Shown: in pieces, positions 18,260-27,098 of the stretch
How the letters are laid out: each line of letters opens with the position of its first letter
Position numbering within the stretch: position 1 is the stretch's first letter
Assembly: GCA_026003015.1 (NCBI GenBank)
Contig: BPGL01000001.1
Location: forward strand, 314,922-378,921
DNA length: 64,000 nucleotides
Source: Actinomycetota bacterium
GTDB lineage: Bacteria; Actinomycetota; UBA4738; HRBIN12
Direction: 5' to 3'
The notes under the pieces: generated by a model
Databases searched by the model: none
What the model was told of the DNA's origin: nothing
The model's input: the letters and a program-made list of their open reading frames with translations, nothing else
Position numbers and translations under genes: made by a program

Positions 18260-19730
18260 ATGCGCGCGTTCGACCGACTCCAGCGAGACGAGGGTGGGTA
18301 CGCCCTCGCGATCACCGTCCTGCTCGTGGCGGTGATGATGGTCCTGATGGTGGTGTCGCTCGACGCGGGGTCGTCGGCGCTGCGCCGGAGCCAGGAGGGG
18401 CTGCGCTGGGCCCGCACGCTGACGGTGGCGGAAGCGGGGATCAACCAGGCGATCACCCAGCTCTCGCAGAACCGGACGGCCGCGTCCCCGTGCCCGCTGG
18501 GATCCACGAGTGTGTGCACCGGTGAGGGCGGACAGTTCCAGGTGAGCTGGACCGGCCAGGCCGACGGGAGCCTCGTCGTGAACGCGCGCGGCTACTACCC
18601 GTCGCTCGCCTCGCCGCGGGTACCAGCGCGAGGTACGCGTCGTGCTCGAGCCGGTGCCGACCTTCCGCTACGCGCTGTTCTCCCTGGACACCCTCACGGT
18701 GAAGAACAACGCGGTGATCGTCGGCGACGTGTACTCGGCTGCGAGCGTGGCCGTCGACCAGAACCAGGTGATCTGCGGCAGCGTGATCGCCGCCGGCGGC
18801 AACGTCTCGATCGGGAACAACACGCAGATCGTCAGGTCGCACGCGTCCTCGGGATGCTCGGGGAAGGACGGCAGCGTCTGGGCGAACGGATCGATCAGCC
18901 TCGGCACGACCGCGACGGTCGGCGGGGACGCGAAGGCCTCGGCGCCGAGCGGCACCACGTGCAACGCGACGTCGACGAGCTACCAGATCACCGACGGGCA
19001 GGTCCAGGGCAACGCGACCGCCTGCGGCCGGATCACCTCGACCGTCGGGGGGACGCGCTCCCCGGGCACGAACACGACGCCGCCGGCGGTGGAGCCCCTG
19101 CCGACCTTCACGTTCGACGTGAACAACTACCCGAGCCTGCAGTGCTACCCGAGCACCGGGACCTGCGGCCCGAGCAACACGTCGACGACCGCGGTCTCCT
19201 CCTTCAACACCTACGTCTCGGCGAACAAGACCTCGCTGCGGGGCACCTTCGCAGTGTGGCAGTCGAGCCCCTCGCAGTCGACGAAGGTCAACCTCGACGG
19301 GATCCGGCTCGGCGGCGACCTCACGATCATCACGAACGCGCCGGTCGACTTCGGCAACACCTCGGACGTGACGCTCGCGCCGGGGGTGAGCTCGGCCGAG
19401 CTCGTGATCGTTTCGTTGTACGTGCCGCCGGTGAACACGACGTGCGATACGAACGGGGGCGAGTGCAGCATCTACGCGAAGAACTCGGTCACGTTCGACG
19501 ACGGGGTCGACGCGGACCCCAACGACGGGATCGCCGCCCTGCTGTACACGCCGGGGAAGATGGCCTTCAAGAACTCGGGCGGCTCGAACAGCAACGGCGA
19601 GGGCGCCCTGTACGCGGGCGGGATGGACCTGAAGAACGGGTTCCAGATCGAGTACAACGGGCGCATCCAGAAGGTCCTGGGGTTCGGCGTCGGGCTCGAG
19701 CAGACCCTCTGGCAGGAGCTGAACGTCTGA
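18260..19730 (+). CDS. PilX-like minor pilus protein with long extracellular repeat-like domain, one frameshift
   Basis: The N-terminus (RDEGGYALAITVLLVAVMMV) is a PilX-type membrane/assembly helix, without the FTLIE consensus. A slip near 18618 joins it to a 360-residue extracytoplasmic region rich in Asn, Thr, Ser and Gly. Its first part repeats a short strand pattern (NNAVIVGDVYSAASVAVDQN, CGSVIAAGGNVSIGNNTQI, GSISLGTTATVGGDAKAS), suggesting a right-handed beta-helix of the bactofilin or PilX-associated kind. Several Cys pairs (SSGCSG, LQCYPSTGTCG, NTTCDTNGGECS) could be disulfides. ATG 18260 follows GAGAGGAG. Role in adhesion or pilus tip assembly is inference. Confidence 0.75.
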
Positions 19731-19759
19731 GCTTCCCCGATCCCGAACCGTGTCGGCGG

Positions 19760-19765
19760 TAGGGT
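19760..19765 (+). promoter_or_regulatory. Candidate -10 box (TAGGGT) of pilD
   Basis: TAGGGT ends 7 nt before ATG 19773, so a leaderless pilD message is predicted. It overlaps the alternative GTG 19764, which argues for the ATG as start. Confidence 0.5.
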
Positions 19766-19772
19766 GCCGCCG

Positions 19773-20552
19773 ATGAGCGACGCGTGGGTGCGAGCGCTGG
19801 TCGCGCTCCCGTTCGGCCTGGTGATCGGCAGCTTCATGACCGTCGTCGTCGCCCGCGTGCCGACCGGGGCATCGGTCGTGCGCCCCCGCTCGCGGTGCCC
19901 GTCGTGCGGGGGGCCGGTCCGCGCGCGCGACAACGTCCCGGTGCTGAGCTGGGTGCTGCTGCGCGGTCGGTGCCGCGCGTGCCGCGCCCCGATCTCGGTG
20001 GCCTACCCCCTCCTGGAGCTCTCGACGGCGGTGCTGTTCGCGGGGTCGTTCGCCGCGCACGCCGATCCCTGGGCCGGTGCGCTCGTCGCCGCGCTCCTGT
20101 CGCTCATGCCGGCGATCGCCGCGATCGACCTTCGCCACCGCATCATCCCGAACCGCCTCATGTACCCGGCGCTTGCCGCCTTCCCGCTCTTCGTGCTCCT
20201 CGGGTGGCTCGCAGGAGGGACCCCGGATCCGGTGCGGGCGGCGATTGGGTTCGCGGCCTTCGGGGGAGGCCTGTTCCTGGTCGCCATCGTGAGCGGCGGG
20301 ATGGGGATGGGCGACGTCAAGCTGGCCGCCCTGGAGGGCGTCGCCCTCGGGGCGCTGGGCCTTGCCCGGGTCGGGGTCGCCGCGGGGGTCGCCGTCGCGG
20401 TGGGTGGCCTGGTCGCGATCGCGGCCCTGCTCGCCGGGCGTGGACGGCGGGCCGCGATCCCGTTCGGCCCGTCGCTCGCCGCCGGGGCCGTGGCGGCCGG
20501 CCTGTGGGGTCCGCAGCTCGCCGACCTGTACCTCCGGGCGCTGCGCGGCTAG
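19773..20552 (+). CDS. pilD: Prepilin leader peptidase / N-methyltransferase PilD
   Basis: Polytopic membrane aspartyl protease that removes prepilin leaders and methylates the new N-terminus. Two CxxC pairs in the cytoplasmic loop (SRCPSCGGPVRARDN and GRCRACRAPIS) mark a bifunctional enzyme with a zinc-binding methyltransferase part. Catalytic aspartates are in AIDLRHRIIPN and GMGMGDVKL. About eight hydrophobic segments follow. Length of 260 residues is normal and the frame is intact. ATG 19773 is preferred over GTG 19764. It serves the four prepilin-like genes just upstream. Confidence 0.95.
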   Translation: MSDAWVRALVALPFGLVIGSFMTVVVARVPTGASVVRPRSRCPSCGGPVRARDNVPVLSWVLLRGRCRACRAPISVAYPLLELSTAVLFAGSFAAHADPWAGALVAALLSLMPAIAAIDLRHRIIPNRLMYPALAAFPLFVLLGWLAGGTPDPVRAAIGFAAFGGGLFLVAIVSGGMGMGDVKLAALEGVALGALGLARVGVAAGVAVAVGGLVAIAALLAGRGRRAAIPFGPSLAAGAVAAGLWGPQLADLYLRALRG

Positions 20553-20695
20553 GGCGAGGGCGACGCCGCCCGATCCCGACCGTCTCGGGCTGCAGCAGCT
20601 GCCGGTCCAGAAAGTCCCCGGAGGTGTTTGACTCGGCCCTCGCCGCGGTGTTCCCTGAGCGCGCTCGTGACGGCCGATGCGCCGAGACGAGCCAC

Positions 20696-20962
20696 ATGTT
20701 GAACACGAGGCACATGGAGCACATCCACTTCCCCGCTCCGCTCCGTGAGGCGACGGACCCCGGCCGCGAGCCCGGCCGCCCCGGGGTCCTGCTCACCGTC
20801 GCCGAGGTCGCGGCGATCCTTCGCGTCTCGACGATGACGGTCTACCGCTTGATCCGCACCGGGCAGCTGGCCGCGGTGCGCGTGGGCCACGGCTGGAGGA
20901 TCCCGCAGGACGCCGTCGAGCGCTACCTCGCGTCCCGCACGGTCGGCGTGGAGGAGGCCTGA
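20696..20962 (+). CDS. Helix-turn-helix DNA-binding protein (excisionase/MerR-like family)
   Basis: Small protein of 88 residues (82 if ATG 20714 is used). Its core, LLTVAEVAAILRVSTMTVYR followed by LIRTGQLAAVRVGHGWRIPQ and DAVERYLASR, is the HTH-17 excisionase-type winged helix. Such proteins are often found as lone regulators, not only in phages. Its TGA overlaps the pilM ATG, so it is co-translated with pilM-N-O. No phage genes are nearby. It may control this pilus half-operon, with no target site visible. The 143-bp gap before it shows no clear promoter. Confidence 0.85.
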   Translation: MLNTRHMEHIHFPAPLREATDPGREPGRPGVLLTVAEVAAILRVSTMTVYRLIRTGQLAAVRVGHGWRIPQDAVERYLASRTVGVEEA

Positions 20963-22029
20963 TGGCCCGCGGCAGGATCGGCCTCGACATCGGCTCGACC
21001 GCCGTGCGCGCGGCCGAGGTCGCCTGGACCGCGGCCCCCGCCGTCGTACGCGCGGCCCAGGTTCCGCTGCCCGCCGGCGCCGTGGAGAGCGGGGAGGTCC
21101 GCGACGCCGAGGCCGTGGCGGCGGCTCTCAAGGAGCTGTGGCACGAGGGCGGCTTCAAGGCCCGCCAGGTCTGGATGGGGATCGGGAACCAGCGGGTCTT
21201 CGTGCGGGAGGTGGTGATCCCCTGGCTCCCGGACAAGGAGCTCCGCGCGTCGCTGCCGCTGCAGGTTCAGGAGTTCCTGCCGATGTCCGCCGACGAGGTC
21301 GTCCTCGATCACGTCCCGGTCGCGGAGTTCGAGCAGGAGGACCGCCGGATGCTGCGGATCCTGCTCGTGGCGGCCCAGCGGACCGCGGTCGACGCGGCGG
21401 TGCGCGCGGTGCAGGCGGCGCGCTTGGAGCCGCTGGGCCTCGATCTCGTCCCCTTCGCCCTCGTGCGCGCCGTGGGGACCGACGACGGCGCCCTGGGGCT
21501 CGAGGAGCAGGGGGAGGAGGCGATCGTCGACATCGGCGCGCACGTGACGAACATCGTCGTCCACGCGCGCGGCACGACCCGGTTCGTGCGGATCGTCCCG
21601 GCGGGCGGACGCGACATCACGACCGCGGTCGCGCGAGCCTTCGGGGTCGACGACGAGCTCGCCGAGCGACTGAAGCGCGGCGAGCCGGTGGGCGACCAGG
21701 AGGCCGCCGAGCCCCCGGCGCCAGACGAGGTCCGCTCCGTGGCGTTGACGCGTGCCGCGGCCTTCGTCGACGAGATCCGTTCCTCGCTCGAGTTCTACAC
21801 GGCGCAGGCCAAGGACGCTCGGATCGGCAGGCTCCTGGTCACCGGGGGTGGATCGAAGCTCGACGGGCTCCTGGACGTGATGCGCGAGCGGATCCCCCTG
21901 CCGGTGGACCCAGCCCGCGTCTTCGAGCACGTCGCCTCCCAGCTCAGCTGGAGCCCCGAGGAGGCGGCCGACCACGAGCCGCTGCTCACCGTCGCGGTCG
22001 GCCTCGCGATCCCGGGGAGGGACGCGTGA
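20962..22029 (+). CDS. pilM: Type IV pilus assembly protein PilM
   Basis: Actin/FtsA-like cytoplasmic protein that binds the PilN N-terminus. It starts RGRIGLDIGSTAVRAAEVAW, the phosphate-1 loop. It continues with VWMGIGNQRVFVREVVIPW, the phosphate-2-like EEAIVDIGAHVTNIVVH, and the adenosine loop LLVTGGGSKLDGLLDVM near residues 290-307. Length of 355 is typical. It overlaps the HTH gene before it and pilN after it by 1-4 bp, giving a PilM-N-O-P order as in known pilus systems. Confidence 0.95.
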   Translation: MARGRIGLDIGSTAVRAAEVAWTAAPAVVRAAQVPLPAGAVESGEVRDAEAVAAALKELWHEGGFKARQVWMGIGNQRVFVREVVIPWLPDKELRASLPLQVQEFLPMSADEVVLDHVPVAEFEQEDRRMLRILLVAAQRTAVDAAVRAVQAARLEPLGLDLVPFALVRAVGTDDGALGLEEQGEEAIVDIGAHVTNIVVHARGTTRFVRIVPAGGRDITTAVARAFGVDDELAERLKRGEPVGDQEAAEPPAPDEVRSVALTRAAAFVDEIRSSLEFYTAQAKDARIGRLLVTGGGSKLDGLLDVMRERIPLPVDPARVFEHVASQLSWSPEEAADHEPLLTVAVGLAIPGRDA

Positions 22030-22646
22030 GCCAGGTCAACCTGCTGCCGCCCGAGGTCCTCGAGGCTCAGCGCTGGCGTCGCCTGTCGGGGCTCATCGCG
22101 ATCGGCGGGCTCGCGGTGATCGGGCTCATCCTCGTCTTCTACCTGATGCAGGTCGTGACGCTGGGGGGTGTGCGCGACGACATCGACGCGCAGCGGGCGA
22201 CGAACGCGCAGCTGCAGTCCCAGGTCGCGGAGCTCCAGCGCTTCGAGGACCTGCAGATCCGCGCCCAGGCCAAGCAGGAGCTCCTCGGCGCCGCCTTCGC
22301 CGGCGAGACGAGCCTGTCGGGGCTGCTGATGGACCTGTCGCGGGTGATCCCCTCCGACGCCGCGTTGGACTCGCTCACGGTGAGCCTCACGCCGCCGAGC
22401 GACGAGGACGAGCCCGCCGAGCCGGGGGCGCCGGTGTTCGTCGGCACGATCTCGACGACCGGGGCCGCCGAGGGCATCGACTCGCTCAGCACCTGGCTCA
22501 CGCGCCTCGAGCAGGTCGAGGGCTGGGTCAACCCGTGGATGAGCTCGATCTCGCGGCGGGAGGCGGGCGATGACGTCTTCACGTTCACCTCGGGCGTCGA
22601 CCTCACCTCCGACGTCCTCACGAGCCGGGGGCGGCAGGTCGGATGA
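22026..22646 (+). CDS. pilN: Type IV pilus alignment protein PilN
   Basis: Bitopic membrane protein. The N-terminal QVNLLPPEVLEAQRWRR matches the conserved NLLP motif that docks into PilM. One membrane helix (LAVIGLILVFYLMQVVTL) and a coiled-coil segment (QRATNAQLQSQVAELQRFED) follow, then a ferredoxin-like extracytoplasmic domain. The GTG start overlaps the pilM stop. 206 residues, normal for the family. Works with PilO in a membrane-spanning complex. Confidence 0.92.
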   Translation: MSQVNLLPPEVLEAQRWRRLSGLIAIGGLAVIGLILVFYLMQVVTLGGVRDDIDAQRATNAQLQSQVAELQRFEDLQIRAQAKQELLGAAFAGETSLSGLLMDLSRVIPSDAALDSLTVSLTPPSDEDEPAEPGAPVFVGTISTTGAAEGIDSLSTWLTRLEQVEGWVNPWMSSISRREAGDDVFTFTSGVDLTSDVLTSRGRQVG

Positions 22647-23248
22647 GGGGCCGGCGCGGTCCGCTGCTCGTCGTGGCCGGCGTGCTCGGCCTCGCCCTCC
22701 TGCTCGTCGTCGTGCTCGTGCTCCCGAAGATGAGCGAGGTCTCCGCGGCCAGGGCCGAGCTGGAGGAGGCCGAGCGCGAGCAGGTCACGCTCGAGTCGCG
22801 CCTGCGCGCGCTCGAGGAGGCGCGGGACCAGGCGCCGACGTCGCGCGAGATCATCCGGGAGATCGAGCGGCAGATCCCGCCGACCGCCGACCTTCCGGGC
22901 TTGATCCTCCTGCTGCAGAACGCCGCGGTCGGGTCGGGCCTGGATCTGGTGACCCTCACGCCCGGCACGCCTGCGTTCGACGAGACGACGGGGCTGTCGA
23001 CGATCGACGTGGCGATCACCGCCGAGGGCTCGTACTTCGACGTGGCGGAGTTCATGTTCCGGATCGAGACGCTGCCGCGGGCCGCGCGGGCCACGAGCCT
23101 GTCCCTGTCCCCGGCCGGGGAGTCGGACACGGCCGGGTCTCCGACGCTGTCCTTCGCGGGCAACGTCACGTTGTTCACGAGCGACACGAGCGCCGGCCCG
23201 GGCTCGATCCCCGGTCCGACGACCGAGGTCCCCGAGGAGGAGGGCTGA
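22643..23248 (+). CDS. pilO: Type IV pilus alignment protein PilO
   Basis: A single N-terminal membrane helix (LLVVAGVLGLALLLVVVLVL) is followed by a coiled coil (EVSAARAELEEAEREQVTLE) and a ferredoxin-like domain (IPPTADLPGLILLLQNAAVG; SYFDVAEFMFRIETLPRAAR). This is the PilO layout. ATG overlaps the pilN stop by 4 bp. The acidic, Ser/Thr/Gly/Pro-rich tail is likely flexible. 201 residues. Confidence 0.92.
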   Translation: MRGRRGPLLVVAGVLGLALLLVVVLVLPKMSEVSAARAELEEAEREQVTLESRLRALEEARDQAPTSREIIREIERQIPPTADLPGLILLLQNAAVGSGLDLVTLTPGTPAFDETTGLSTIDVAITAEGSYFDVAEFMFRIETLPRAARATSLSLSPAGESDTAGSPTLSFAGNVTLFTSDTSAGPGSIPGPTTEVPEEEG

Positions 23249-23251
23249 GGG

Positions 23252-23808
23252 ATGCGGCTCAGCGACCGCGACCGACGCACCCTTCGGATCGGCGGGATCG
23301 TCGCCGGCGCCCTCCTGGTCCTCGCGTTGGCGGTGAACCTGCTGATGGGCGGCGGCGAGGAGGAGGTCGCGGCGCCGACCCCGACCGCGACGGTCGGCCC
23401 GACGGTCTCGCCGACCCCGACCCCCAGCCCGCCGCCGCCCCGGTCGCCGTGTTCACCGGCCGCGATCCGTTCTCCCAGCCGCCGGCGCTCGCGCCGCCCT
23501 CGACGACCCCGACCTCGCCGACGACCTCGCCGACCGGATCGCCGACCGGATCGCCGACGGGATCCCCGACAGCGCCGGGAGGAGACCAGAGCCACCAGGT
23601 GGGGGGCGACACGATCGTGCTGCTCGACGTCTTCACGGTGAGCGGCGTCGAGCGGGTCCAGGTGGAGGTGAACGGCCGCGTCTTCGACGTGGCGGAGGGC
23701 GAGACCTTCGCCGGCGGGCGATACCGGCTGCGGTCGATCACCGGGCGGTGCGCGACGTTCGTCCGCGGCGACGAGGCGTTCACCCTCTGCGTGCAGCCGC
23801 AGAAGTAG
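23252..23808 (+). CDS. PilP-like membrane-anchored pilus protein, one frameshift
   Basis: One membrane helix near the N-terminus ([20 protein letters not shown]), then a Pro/Thr/Ser-rich spacer that includes a 12-nt tandem repeat, then a small beta domain: [40 protein letters not shown]. The motif [12 protein letters not shown] before the repeat resembles the DPF motif of PilP. A slip near 23440 joins the two frames. It follows pilO by 3 bp. Without a secretin PilQ to bind, its partner in a monoderm envelope is unknown; homology to PilP is inferred from position and layout. Confidence 0.7.
23527..23574 (+). repeat. 12-nt tandem repeat coding SPTG units
   Basis: TCGCCGACCGGA twice, then two diverged copies (TCGCCGACGGGA, TCCCCGACAGCG), within the spacer of the PilP-like gene. 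The repeats encode Ser-Pro-Thr-Gly units, a likely length-variable linker across the cell wall. Confidence 0.75.
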
Positions 23809-23858
23809 GCGAGCTCGAGGCCCCGGCGATCCGCCCACGGGGGGAGCGGTCGCCGGCC

Positions 23859-23891
23859 GCGAGGGCGGTCCCCCAGCGGGGCCGCCCTCGC
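23859..23891 (+). terminator. Strong hairpin ending the pilus operon
   Basis: GCGAGGGCGGTCCC / GGGGCCGCCCTCGC, a 14-bp stem with one T-G pair and a 5-nt loop, about 50 bp after the PilP-like stop and before the aroC promoter. No U-tract. It separates pilus and aro transcription. Confidence 0.75.
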
Positions 23892-23935
23892 ACCGTCCTG
23901 GGGCGGGATCGGGCCGGTCCCGATGCGCCGGTCCC

Positions 23936-23941
23936 TATGAT
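23936..23941 (+). promoter_or_regulatory. Candidate -10 box (TATGAT) of aroC
   Basis: TATGAT ends 7 nt before ATG 23949. The two earlier ATGs (23937, 23940) fall inside the box, so transcription should start at the A of ATG 23949, giving a leaderless aroC mRNA. Confidence 0.65.
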
Positions 23942-23948
23942 GGGCGCC

Positions 23949-25100
23949 ATGCTGCGCTACCTCACGGCCGGCGAGTCCCACGGCAAGGGACTCGTGGCCA
24001 TCCTCGAGGGGCTCCCGGCCGGGGTTCCCTACCGGTCCGAGGACCTCGACCACGAGCTCGCACGGCGCCGGACGGGCTACGGGCGCGGCGGCCGGCAGAG
24101 GATCGAGCGCGACCGGTTCGACGTGGTGAGCGGGGTTCGCCACGGGCGGACGCTCGGCACGCCGATCGCCGTGACGATCCCCAACGTGGAGTGGGAAACG
24201 CGGTACCGCGACCTGATGGCCACCGAGGGAGAGCCCGATCCCGGCGCGCGCCTCACGCGGCCGCGGCCGGGCCACGCGGACCTCGTCGCGGTCCTGAAGT
24301 ACGGCCTCGACGACGTGCGCGACGCCCTGGAGCGGGCGAGCGCGCGCGAGACCGCCGCACGCGTGGTGGTCGGCGCGTTCTGCAAGGCGTTCCTGCGGGA
24401 GCTCGGCGTGCGGGTCGTCTCCCACGTCGTGCGCATCGGCCGCGCCGCGGCCCCCGCCCGCTCGCGGCCGACGCCCGAGGACCTGGAGCGGGTCGACGCC
24501 TCGCCGGTGCGCTGCCTCGACCCGGAGGCGTCGGAGCGGATGGTCGCCGAGATCCAGGCCGCCCGTCGGAACCGCGACACGGTCGGGGGCGTGTTCGAGG
24601 TCCTCGCCTACGGGGTCCCGGTGGGGTTGGGCTCCCACGTCCACTGGGATCGCAAGCTCGACGCGCGCCTGGCGGCCGCGCTGATGTCGATCCAGTCGGT
24701 CAAGGGGGTCGAGGTCGGCGACGGCTTCGCCCTCGCGACCCGTCCGGGGTCCCGCGCGCACGACGAGATCGTGGTGCGAGGCGGACGCCTGGCCCGGCGG
24801 ACGGGCCGAGCGGGCGGGATCGAAGGGGGGATCTCGACGGGTCAGCCGATCCGCGTGCGCGCCGCGATGAAGCCGTTCTCGACCGTGCCCCGACCGCTGG
24901 CGACGGTGGACCTCGCGACCGGGGAGCCGGCCACGGCGATCCGTCAGCGCACCGACGTGTGCGCCGTCCCCGCCGGCGCGGTCGTCGGGGAGGCCGTGGT
25001 CGCGTTCGTGCTGGCCGAGGCGATGCTGGAGAAGTTCGGCGGGGACTCCCTGCCCGAGACGCGCCGCAACCTCGAGGCGTACGTGGAGGGGCTCCCGTGA
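23949..25100 (+). CDS. aroC: Chorismate synthase
   Basis: FMN-dependent trans-elimination of phosphate from EPSP to give chorismate. [20 protein letters not shown] at the N-terminus is the first family signature. [17 protein letters not shown] and [19 protein letters not shown] follow, then [12 protein letters not shown] and [20 protein letters not shown]. 383 residues, normal length. The start is set at ATG 23949 rather than 23937 because a -10 box covers the upstream ATGs and the protein family starts at MLRY. First gene of an aroC-aroK-aroB-aroQ-pepQ-efp-nusB unit with 4-bp overlaps. Confidence 0.96.
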   Translation: MLRYLTAGESHGKGLVAILEGLPAGVPYRSEDLDHELARRRTGYGRGGRQRIERDRFDVVSGVRHGRTLGTPIAVTIPNVEWETRYRDLMATEGEPDPGARLTRPRPGHADLVAVLKYGLDDVRDALERASARETAARVVVGAFCKAFLRELGVRVVSHVVRIGRAAAPARSRPTPEDLERVDASPVRCLDPEASERMVAEIQAARRNRDTVGGVFEVLAYGVPVGLGSHVHWDRKLDARLAAALMSIQSVKGVEVGDGFALATRPGSRAHDEIVVRGGRLARRTGRAGGIEGGISTGQPIRVRAAMKPFSTVPRPLATVDLATGEPATAIRQRTDVCAVPAGAVVGEAVVAFVLAEAMLEKFGGDSLPETRRNLEAYVEGLP

Positions 25101-25594
25101 TCGTCTACCTCGTCGGGATGCCGGGGTCGGGCAAGTCGACCGTCGGACGGGAGCTCGCCGGTCGGCTCGGCGTCCCGTTCGTCGACCTCGACGCAGAGAT
25201 CGAACGGGAGGCGGGCCGAGGGGTCACCGAGATCTTCGAGGCGGAAGGGGAGGCGGGCTTCCGCGCCCGGGAGGCTCGGGCGCTGCTCGAGGCCGGACGC
25301 CACGACCCCTCCGTCGTCGCGTGCGGGGGTGGCGTCGTGCTCGAGCCAGCGAACCGGATCACGCTTCGCAACACCGGGATCTGCGTCTTCCTCGACGTCC
25401 CCCTCGAGATCCTGCGCCGCCGCGTCGAGCCCTCGGCCGCCCGGCCGCTGATCCGCCGAGAGGGGGACCTGGAGCAGTTGCTCGCGGCCCGCGAGCCCCT
25501 GTACCGGGAGTTCGCCGCCCACGTCGTGGACGGCAGCGGCTCGCCGGGGCAGGTCGCCGAGGCGATCATCGAGGAGCTGCGTTGGAGCGCGTGA
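25097..25594 (+). CDS. aroK: Shikimate kinase
   Basis: Phosphorylates shikimate at the 3-hydroxyl. P-loop [20 protein letters not shown] at residues 5-24, the shikimate-binding Asp in VDLDAEIE, Arg in [22 protein letters not shown], and the lid residues RPLI. 165 residues. GTG start overlaps the aroC stop (GTGA). The next gene overlaps its own stop in the same way, so translation is coupled. Confidence 0.96.
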   Translation: MIVYLVGMPGSGKSTVGRELAGRLGVPFVDLDAEIEREAGRGVTEIFEAEGEAGFRAREARALLEAGRHDPSVVACGGGVVLEPANRITLRNTGICVFLDVPLEILRRRVEPSAARPLIRREGDLEQLLAAREPLYREFAAHVVDGSGSPGQVAEAIIEELRWSA

Positions 25595-26667
25595 GCGTTC
25601 CGGTTCCGGGGCGCCCCTACGAGGTCGTCGTCGGAGCCGGGGTCCTCGATCGGATCGGCGAGCTGCTCCCCGACCTGCCGGGAGCCGAGGTGGCCTTCGT
25701 CGTGACCGACCCCGCGGTCGCCGACCGGGTGCCGGCCCTCGCGAGCGGCCTGGAGCCTCGGCGGCTCCGAGCGGTGCCGCTGCCGGTGCCCGCCGGGGAG
25801 GAGGCGAAGACGCTCGACGTCTACCGCGCCGTGGTCCAACAGCTCGCGGCGCGGGAGGCCCACCGCGACGACCTCGTGGTGGCGCTCGGCGGGGGAGCGG
25901 TGGGGGACCTGGCGGGCTTCGCCGCCTCGACCTACATGCGGGGGATGCCCCTCGCGCAGGTGCCCACGACACTCACCGGGCAGGTGGACGCCGCGATCGG
26001 CGGCAAGACGGCCGTCAACCTGCCCGAGGGCAAGAACCTCGTCGGGACGTTCCACCAGCCGCGGCTCGTCCTGGCCGACGTCGAGACGCTCGCGACCCTG
26101 CCGGAGCGGCACCTGCGCTCGGGCCTCGCGGAGGTGGCGAAGGTCGCGCTCACGCTCGACCCCGAGCTCCTCGAGCGGCTCGAGCGCGATCCCGTGCCCG
26201 TCGTCGCCCGCGACCCCGAGGCCCTCACCTGGGTCGTCGCGCGCTGCGCAGCGGCCAAGGCGCGGGTCGTGGCCGGCGACGAGCGGGAGGCGGGCCCGCG
26301 GATGGTCCTGAACTACGGCCACACGCTCGGCCACGCGATCGAGCGGCTGGAGGCGTACGCGGGGCGAACCCACGGGGAGGCGGTCGCGGTGGGGATGGAG
26401 TTCGCCGCGCGCCTGGCCGTCGCCCACGGCCTGGCGGCCGCCGACCTCGTCGGGCGGACCCGGCGGCTGCTCGCGTCGCTCGGCCTGGATCCCGACGGCG
26501 CGCTCCCGAGCGTCGGCGCGATCGAGCAGGCGCTCCGGCTGGACAAGAAGTTCCGCGGCGTGGTGCGCTTCGTCCTGCTGGCCGGGGTCGGTCGCCCGGT
26601 GGTGGTCGACGACGTGCCGATGACGCGGGTCCGCGAGGTCCTGCTCGAGATGGGGGCGCCGCCATGA
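25591..26667 (+). CDS. aroB: 3-Dehydroquinate synthase
   Basis: NAD- and metal-dependent cyclisation of DAHP. ALGGGAVGDLAGFAASTYMR is the NAD-binding glycine signature, followed by QVPTTLTGQVDAAIGGKTAV, the SGLAEVAKVALTLDP metal-site Glu, and NYGHTLGHAIE with the metal-ligand His. 358 residues. GTG 25591 overlaps the aroK stop; TTG 25582 is an upstream alternative, less likely because the GGAG at 25584 would serve GTG 25591. Confidence 0.96.
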   Translation: MSVPVPGRPYEVVVGAGVLDRIGELLPDLPGAEVAFVVTDPAVADRVPALASGLEPRRLRAVPLPVPAGEEAKTLDVYRAVVQQLAAREAHRDDLVVALGGGAVGDLAGFAASTYMRGMPLAQVPTTLTGQVDAAIGGKTAVNLPEGKNLVGTFHQPRLVLADVETLATLPERHLRSGLAEVAKVALTLDPELLERLERDPVPVVARDPEALTWVVARCAAAKARVVAGDEREAGPRMVLNYGHTLGHAIERLEAYAGRTHGEAVAVGMEFAARLAVAHGLAAADLVGRTRRLLASLGLDPDGALPSVGAIEQALRLDKKFRGVVRFVLLAGVGRPVVVDDVPMTRVREVLLEMGAPP

Positions 26668-27098
26668 AGGTGCTGTACCTGTTCGGACCGAACCTCGGAG
26701 CGCTCGGACGGCGCGATCCGGCCCTGTACGGCAGCGCGACGCTCGTCGAGATCATGGCGGGCGTCGAGCGGCGGGCCGAGGAGCTCGGCCACGAGGTCGT
26801 CTGGCGCCAGTCCGACCACGAGGGCGAGCTGGTGGCGTGGCTGTTGGGGGCGGCGGACGAGGGCGCCGGGGCCGTCGTGCTCAACCCCGGGGCCCTGGCG
26901 CACTACTCCTACGCCCTTCGCGACGCGATCGAGGCGTGCGGTCTGCCGGTCCTCGAGGTGCACATGTCGAACGTGCACGCGCGGGAGCCGTTCCGGCGGC
27001 GCTCGGTGACCGCCGAGGCGTGCCGGGGCTCGATCATCGGGCTCGGAGCCGGTGGCTATCATCTGGCCCTGGAGGCGATGGCGTGGATCACGGGCTGA
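26664..27098 (+). CDS. aroQ: 3-Dehydroquinate dehydratase, type II
   Basis: Dodecameric type II enzyme converting 3-dehydroquinate to 3-dehydroshikimate. FGPNLGALGRRDPALYG carries the catalytic Arg and Tyr of the lid loop; LNPGALAHYSYALRDAI and EVHMSNVHAREPFRR contain the substrate-binding Asn and catalytic His. 144 residues, ATG overlapping the aroB stop. The motif spelling is closest to the mycobacterial type. Confidence 0.95.
   Translation: MKVLYLFGPNLGALGRRDPALYGSATLVEIMAGVERRAEELGHEVVWRQSDHEGELVAWLLGAADEGAGAVVLNPGALAHYSYALRDAIEACGLPVLEVHMSNVHAREPFRRRSVTAEACRGSIIGLGAGGYHLALEAMAWITG

Noticed and set aside
20696..20962. Excisionase-like gene as sign of a prophage or integrative element
   Set aside because: No integrase, phage genes or repeats nearby. 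It overlaps pilM and its composition matches its neighbours.
23527..23574. Tandem repeat as a start of a CRISPR array or minisatellite
   Set aside because: Units are 12 nt, without spacers, and in frame within a Pro/Thr/Ser linker.
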